Source: Sphingobacteriales bacterium
GTDB lineage: Bacteria > Bacteroidota > Bacteroidia > Chitinophagales > UBA2359
Assembly: GCA_016718845.1 (NCBI GenBank)
Contig: JADKCK010000106.1
Span: 34,969 to 98,968, forward strand
DNA length: 64,000 nucleotides
Direction: 5' to 3'
In this document: one piece after another, positions 59,786-64,000 of the stretch
Layout of the letters: every line of letters starts with the position of its first letter
Position numbering within the stretch: position 1 is the stretch's first letter
Translations under genes and position numbers: made by a program
Notes under the pieces: model-generated
What the model was told of the DNA's origin: nothing
The model's input: the letters and a program-made list of their open reading frames with translations, nothing else
Database searches by the model: none

Positions 59786-60427
59786 ATGAATATATACAAA
59801 TTTATTTTTTCTTTGCTTCAGTCCTTAATTATATTGCTTTGGATTTCTTGCGATAATAATCAGGTTGTGTATACAGGCGAAAGCGAGTTGATACAAAGCC
59901 CTTTGGGTGTGCTTAAAACAGATACCATAAACAACGAATATAGCATAGAAATACCTGAAACTTGGACAGTAAAAAGGGTATCTAACGAGGCAGTTAAAAT
60001 ACTGAACACCTCTACAGTAGATAATGCTGCTAATAATTATGTAGAAAATATATACATAGAAAAAGTAAGCAAAGGCTTGCCTTATAAAACAGATACTATA
60101 GTTTTTAGAAAAGACAGCCTGAAAATAAACCGACATGTTGATTTAGAGCAATTTGGCAAACAATATGTTAATGGTTTTTTAACTGCCTATAACGAAGTTA
60201 AAATTATTGAAATAGGCGAAACAAGAATAAATAAAGTTGTTGCTAAACAATATTTATTTGGCTATAAAGATGTGGCAGCCTCGCAAGAGCAACTAAAAGC
60301 ATTGGTTTATATAATACCATCGGGTACTGCCGATGTGCATGTGGTACAATGTACCGAATCGTCAAGTAACTTTGTGCGAGCCCGAAATATTTTTGAAAAT
60401 GCCATTAACAATCTTAGGTTTTTGTAA
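59786..60427 (+). CDS. Predicted lipoprotein, hypothetical
   Basis: From ATG 59786 (MNIYKFIFSLLQSLIILLW) the product has 213 residues and a lipobox (LLWISC) before a soluble domain of about 190 residues. The domain resembles PsbP/DUF1795-type folds (YSIEIPETWTVKRVS), but I cannot assign a family. It precedes the helicase gene by 85 bases on the same strand. Confidence 0.65.
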   Translation: MNIYKFIFSLLQSLIILLWISCDNNQVVYTGESELIQSPLGVLKTDTINNEYSIEIPETWTVKRVSNEAVKILNTSTVDNAANNYVENIYIEKVSKGLPYKTDTIVFRKDSLKINRHVDLEQFGKQYVNGFLTAYNEVKIIEIGETRINKVVAKQYLFGYKDVAASQEQLKALVYIIPSGTADVHVVQCTESSSNFVRARNIFENAINNLRFL

Positions 60428-60512
60428 AAAAACACCTATTTAATTTGACCGGTGCAAATAAACCATACTTGCATCGGTAATTGTTTTATATTTAAAAAAA
60501 ACATAATATACT

Positions 60513-63500
60513 GTGAATATATTATTATATAACGACCTTAATACTCAAAGTGTAAAAAAAGTTTTTGATAAGGTTGTTAAACAACTACAAAACAACGATT
60601 TTGCAGGTGCCGAAGTCAAAAAAATGCAAAATACAGGCTATTATCGAGCCAAACTAGATTACGAAAACAGGTTATTGTTTAAATTTGCAAAATACAACAA
60701 TCAAGCCTATATTTTACTGCTCGAGGTTATTTTAAACCACGAGTACGATAAATCGCGCTTTTTGCGTGGTGCCGAAATTGACGAAAATAAAATGCAAATA
60801 CTTGCTAAACCCGAAGCAATACCTACCGACGACTTTACCCCAATATCGTTTATTAATCCTAAACAAGCAGGCTTTCATCTGCTCGACAAAGTACTCTCGC
60901 TCGACGACGACCAAACCAGCATACTACATCTGCCCACACCTGTTATCATTATTGGTTCGGCGGGTAGTGGCAAAACGGCACTTACCCTCGAAAAAATAAA
61001 ACAGCTACGGGGTAATATTTTGTATGTTACGCTGTCGTCGTTTTTGGTCGAAAGTGCTACCAATATCTACTACTCGCACAACTACGAAAACAGCCACCAA
61101 GAGGTGGATTTTTTATCGTTTAAAGATTACCTCCAAACTTTGCGCATACCCAACGGGCACGAAATCACTTTTCAGGGTTTTGATGGCTGGTTTAATCGCC
61201 ACCGAAATGCCGTAAAAATACGCGACTCGTACAAACTATTCGAAGAGTTTAGAGGCGTTTTGACAGGCAACGACATCAACAAACCCTATCTATCAAAACA
61301 AGATTACCTAAGTTTGGGCGTGCGCCAATCGGTGTTTTTAATCGAAGAGCGAGAACAAGTATACAGCCTGTTCGAAAAATATTTGCAATTTTTACACGAC
61401 AATAATTACTACGACCTAAACATCATTGCTCATCAATGGCTACAGTATTTGTCGCCAAACTACGATTTTGTGATTGTAGATGAAGTGCAAGATTTAACAA
61501 ACATACAACTATACCTTATCTTAAAATCGCTCAAAAATCCATCGGCTTTTATACTCTGTGGCGATTCAAACCAAATTGTGCATCCCAACTTTTTTTCGTG
61601 GACAAACGTAAAAAGCTTGTTTTATAAAACCGATGTAGTTGGGCAAGATATACACATACTAAAAACAAACTATCGCAACTCGCCCGAGGTTACGCATCTT
61701 GCCAACACTTTACTAAAAATTAAACACCTGCGCTTTGGCTCTATCGACCGCGAAAGTACCTATTTGGTCAATTCTATCTCAAGTAAATCGGGCGAGGTAG
61801 TGTACCTCGAAGATACCCCAAAAATAAAACAAGACCTGAACCAAAAAACCAAAAACTCAACGCAATACGCCGTTTTGGTGATGAATAATGCCGACAAAGC
61901 CGAAGCTCGTAAACTTTTTCAAACCCCGCTGCTTTTTTCTATTCAAGAAGCAAAAGGCTTAGAATACGAAAATATTATTTTGGTTAACTTCATCTCGCAA
62001 AACGCCACCGCTTTTCGCGAAATTTGCAACGGCGTAGCAAAAAGCGAAATAGACGAAACCGAAGAATTGGCATATAATAGAGCAAAAGACAAAACCGATA
62101 AGTCGCTAGATGTGTACAAATTTTACGTAAACTCGTTGTATGTGGCATTTACCCGCTCGATACGCAATTTATACATCGTCGAAAACAACAAAAAACACGA
62201 AATGTTGCAGTTGTTAGATTTGGTAAACACCCGACAACAAGTGGACATAAAAGAACAAAAATCGTCGTTGGACGATTGGAAACGAGAAGCCCAAAAACTA
62301 GAACAGCAAGGCAAACAAGAGCAAGCCGATTTTATTAAACAAAATATCTTGCACATCGAAAAACCAAACTGGACACCCATCGCTACCACCGACATAGACG
62401 AACTGAAAAAAACAGCACTCGACGAAAATAACTTTAACAAAAAAGCCAAAGACCAACTGTTTGAATACGCCCTTATTTACCACGACCTAGAAAGTATTAA
62501 ACAATTGGTACAACTTAAATACCGCCGAGCCGAAAAACCCGAAAACGAGTACAGCTCCCTGTATCGAAAACACTATCAAGCCTACAAAACCGACGACATA
62601 AAAGCCCTAATGCCTAACCTTAATAAATATGGCATTGACTACCGCGACATATTTAACTACACCCCCCTAATGGCAGCTACACAAGCAGGTAGCTTGCGCA
62701 TAGCACAGTTTTTGATAGAAAACAATGCCAACAAAAACCAAATTGATAACAAAGGACGAAACCCACTGCAAATAAACATCGCCCAAGCCTATACACAACC
62801 CGACTACCTGAAACTAAAATTTGGCAAACTATACGGCTTACTTGCCGCCGAAAGTATAAAAATAAAAGTTGATAATCAGCTCGTGAAAATTGACCGACAC
62901 AAAGCCGAGTTTTTACTCATCAATGTGTTTATTGCCCTACAAACCGAAATATTAATACCTAAACATAAAGACAAAAAAGGCATACAAATGGACGATTTGC
63001 TGTCTGTCATGGAGCCTTACCCAAGTTATGTACTACCCGATTATCGCAAAAAACGAAGCTACATCAGCGCTATGATGTCGAAAAACGAAACAGGTAGTAC
63101 CGACAAATACAGCAAAAAACTATTTTTACGCCGACAAACAGGTTATTACGCCATTAACCCCAACCTCGAAATAATGATTGGCGATGATTGGATAAACGTA
63201 TACAACCTAATGCAAACCCCAAAGCTGTATAAAGTACCACAACTGCCTGCTATCTTAAAAGATATGATTAGTTTTACAGGCGATAAGGAGTATGATATGC
63301 CTATCAGCCATTTGCACAAAAACGGCGTATTACGCAACATGCTTATACACGATGTGGATGCCGAAATAGTAAATAATAACATCGAACTTCGAACTATTAA
63401 ATGCCGTACATCTCAAGGATTACAAGAAACCAATGTGTTATCAGTACGGTGTAAAATGCCCGAAAACATAGGCGGCGGGCAGGTTTTGGTAGATATAAGT

Positions 63501-63602
63501 GGCATTGCCGATTGGCAAAATCAATACAAACATACCACCAAAACAAAAGTAAGGTTTGACCTTAGATTGGGAACCTATGCCTATGCCTATATTGTGGAGT
63601 AA
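60513..63602 (+). CDS. RelE-like domain / SF1 (UvrD-type) helicase / ankyrin fusion protein
   Basis: This 1029-residue protein starts at GTG 60513; an in-frame stop nine bases upstream excludes earlier starts. Residues 1-85 resemble the RelE/ParE fold (YYRAKLDYENRLLFKF, AYILLLEVILNHEYDKSRFL). The helicase has Walker A IIGSAGSGKTAL (about 147-157), Walker B FVIVDEVQD (D323 E324), a TNYRNSPEV motif and LYVAFTRSIRNLYIV (motif VI). After a charged region come about two ankyrin repeats (710-760) and an uncharacterised 250-residue C-terminus. Helicases of the COG3972 kind carry such an N-terminal domain. I infer a role in RNA/DNA processing or phage defence; no partner gene is adjacent. Confidence 0.75.
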   Translation: MNILLYNDLNTQSVKKVFDKVVKQLQNNDFAGAEVKKMQNTGYYRAKLDYENRLLFKFAKYNNQAYILLLEVILNHEYDKSRFLRGAEIDENKMQILAKPEAIPTDDFTPISFINPKQAGFHLLDKVLSLDDDQTSILHLPTPVIIIGSAGSGKTALTLEKIKQLRGNILYVTLSSFLVESATNIYYSHNYENSHQEVDFLSFKDYLQTLRIPNGHEITFQGFDGWFNRHRNAVKIRDSYKLFEEFRGVLTGNDINKPYLSKQDYLSLGVRQSVFLIEEREQVYSLFEKYLQFLHDNNYYDLNIIAHQWLQYLSPNYDFVIVDEVQDLTNIQLYLILKSLKNPSAFILCGDSNQIVHPNFFSWTNVKSLFYKTDVVGQDIHILKTNYRNSPEVTHLANTLLKIKHLRFGSIDRESTYLVNSISSKSGEVVYLEDTPKIKQDLNQKTKNSTQYAVLVMNNADKAEARKLFQTPLLFSIQEAKGLEYENIILVNFISQNATAFREICNGVAKSEIDETEELAYNRAKDKTDKSLDVYKFYVNSLYVAFTRSIRNLYIVENNKKHEMLQLLDLVNTRQQVDIKEQKSSLDDWKREAQKLEQQGKQEQADFIKQNILHIEKPNWTPIATTDIDELKKTALDENNFNKKAKDQLFEYALIYHDLESIKQLVQLKYRRAEKPENEYSSLYRKHYQAYKTDDIKALMPNLNKYGIDYRDIFNYTPLMAATQAGSLRIAQFLIENNANKNQIDNKGRNPLQINIAQAYTQPDYLKLKFGKLYGLLAAESIKIKVDNQLVKIDRHKAEFLLINVFIALQTEILIPKHKDKKGIQMDDLLSVMEPYPSYVLPDYRKKRSYISAMMSKNETGSTDKYSKKLFLRRQTGYYAINPNLEIMIGDDWINVYNLMQTPKLYKVPQLPAILKDMISFTGDKEYDMPISHLHKNGVLRNMLIHDVDAEIVNNNIELRTIKCRTSQGLQETNVLSVRCKMPENIGGGQVLVDISGIADWQNQYKHTTKTKVRFDLRLGTYAYAYIVE

Positions 63603-63603
63603 C

Positions 63604-63641
63604 AAAAAAGCGTATCACATACAATGTGATACGCTTTTTGC
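63604..63641. terminator. Bidirectional terminator after the helicase gene
   Basis: AAAAAGCGTATCACAT and ATGTGATACGCTTTTT, perfect 16-bp stem with a 3-base loop. Confidence 0.9.
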
Positions 63642-63642
63642 A

Positions 63643-64000
63643 TTAAATGTCGGTAAATTTTTTGTTCTGATAATAATATGTTTGCAATAAGGGGCAAATG
63701 CGGTATCGCTCGTTGTGTGTATCGTTGTAAACGGCGGCAAGTAGCTCGTATACATAATTTATGCCAATCTTATCAGCCCATTCAAACGGACCATAAGGGT
63801 AGTTAGTACCTAATTTCATACCTTTGTCAATATCGGCTATGGTGGCAGTGCCTTCTTGCAGGGTAAAACAGGCTTCGTTAATAATCATGGCAATAATGCG
63901 CGGCGTAACCATACCTACGCGGTCGGCAACCCAAGCGGGCGTAACACCCCATTTTTCAAATAGTTGTTCGGCTTCGGTTTTGTTGTTTAGTGTTGTAACT
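63643..64000 (-). CDS. 3-hydroxyacyl-CoA dehydrogenase, C-terminal part (partial)
   Basis: The frame is open from the stop at 63643 to the right edge; 119 codons are visible. VTPAWVADRVGMVTPRIIAMIINEAC and GTNYPYGPFEWADKIG are the C-terminal domain signatures of FadB/PaaH-type 3-hydroxyacyl-CoA dehydrogenase. NAD-dependent oxidation of 3-hydroxyacyl-CoA is the expected reaction, next in line after the enoyl-CoA hydratase at 58.8 kb. Confidence 0.85.
   Translation of the reverse strand, partial: VTTLNNKTEAEQLFEKWGVTPAWVADRVGMVTPRIIAMIINEACFTLQEGTATIADIDKGMKLGTNYPYGPFEWADKIGINYVYELLAAVYNDTHNERYRICPLLQTYYYQNKKFTDI

Noticed and set aside
1..64000. tRNA, rRNA, CRISPR array, integrase or complete transposase
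   Set aside because: Read for on both strands and not found; short tRNAs could be missed by eye, so tRNAscan-SE would settle it.

Overview
The window reads as chromosome of a low-GC, free-living Bacteroidota. The evidence is in the sequence: about twenty upstream regions carry the phylum's TAnnTTTG -7 element, several with TTG/TTTG 19-22 bases upstream; two large secreted proteins end in type IX secretion sorting domains; there is a DUF4270 lipoprotein, a TonB-dependent receptor with a carboxypeptidase-regulatory-like N-terminus, and an atp operon without atpD/atpC. Shine-Dalgarno sequences are mostly absent. No rRNA, tRNA, CRISPR array, integrase or complete insertion sequence was seen.

Layout. 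1-9.6 kb is housekeeping: the 5' part of metH, a seven-repeat secreted propeller protein, etfB-etfA, a TPR protein, an SDR and a DUF1015 protein. 9.6-17.2 kb is accessory: CPBP protease-like protein, DUF2625 protein, two-lobed aspartic-protease-like protein, HIT protein, MVL-type mannan-binding lectin, a decayed gene pair, a higher-GC sulfotransferase and a cold-shock protein. These are tied together by short repeats: a hairpin with an embedded promoter (three copies), a conserved promoter box (three copies), a conserved leader (two copies) and attC-like palindromes. 17.3-33.7 kb: acyl-CoA dehydrogenase/SCP2 fusion, PBP1A, pckA, a WecA/MraY-type transferase, panC divergent from a short GT5 protein and a DUF4270 lipoprotein, a frameshifted ribE, a cytochrome c/copper-monooxygenase-like secreted protein and a TlpA-like thioredoxin. 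33.8-40.6 kb: atpBEFHA-G, interrupted between atpA and atpG by 1.26 kb holding two decayed genes and a small inverted-repeat element. 40.8-54 kb: GGGP-synthase-like protein, TonB receptor, DHFR-like protein, carboxylase beta subunit, YbjN-like protein, CDF-like transporter, rluD, orphan cysN and a lipid kinase. 54-64 kb: creD, a MazF-type toxin-antitoxin pair with a frameshifted toxin, a CBS protein, purine nucleoside phosphorylase, paaG-like, a lipoprotein, a RelE-like/SF1-helicase/ankyrin fusion and the end of a 3-hydroxyacyl-CoA dehydrogenase.

How it works together. The metabolic genes suggest an aerobic heterotroph oxidising fatty or branched acids (ETF, acyl-CoA dehydrogenase, MCC-type carboxylase, enoyl-CoA hydratase, 3-hydroxyacyl-CoA dehydrogenase), with gluconeogenesis via PckA and F-type ATP synthase. 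The most unusual region is 9.6-15.5 kb, where small genes with their own promoters sit between attC-like palindromes and share a structured leader. I infer an integrase-less cassette cluster or a small co-regulated mobile regulon. Four genes (ribE, mazF and the two in the atp insertion) carry a single frameshift or stop and should be checked against raw reads before being called pseudogenes.
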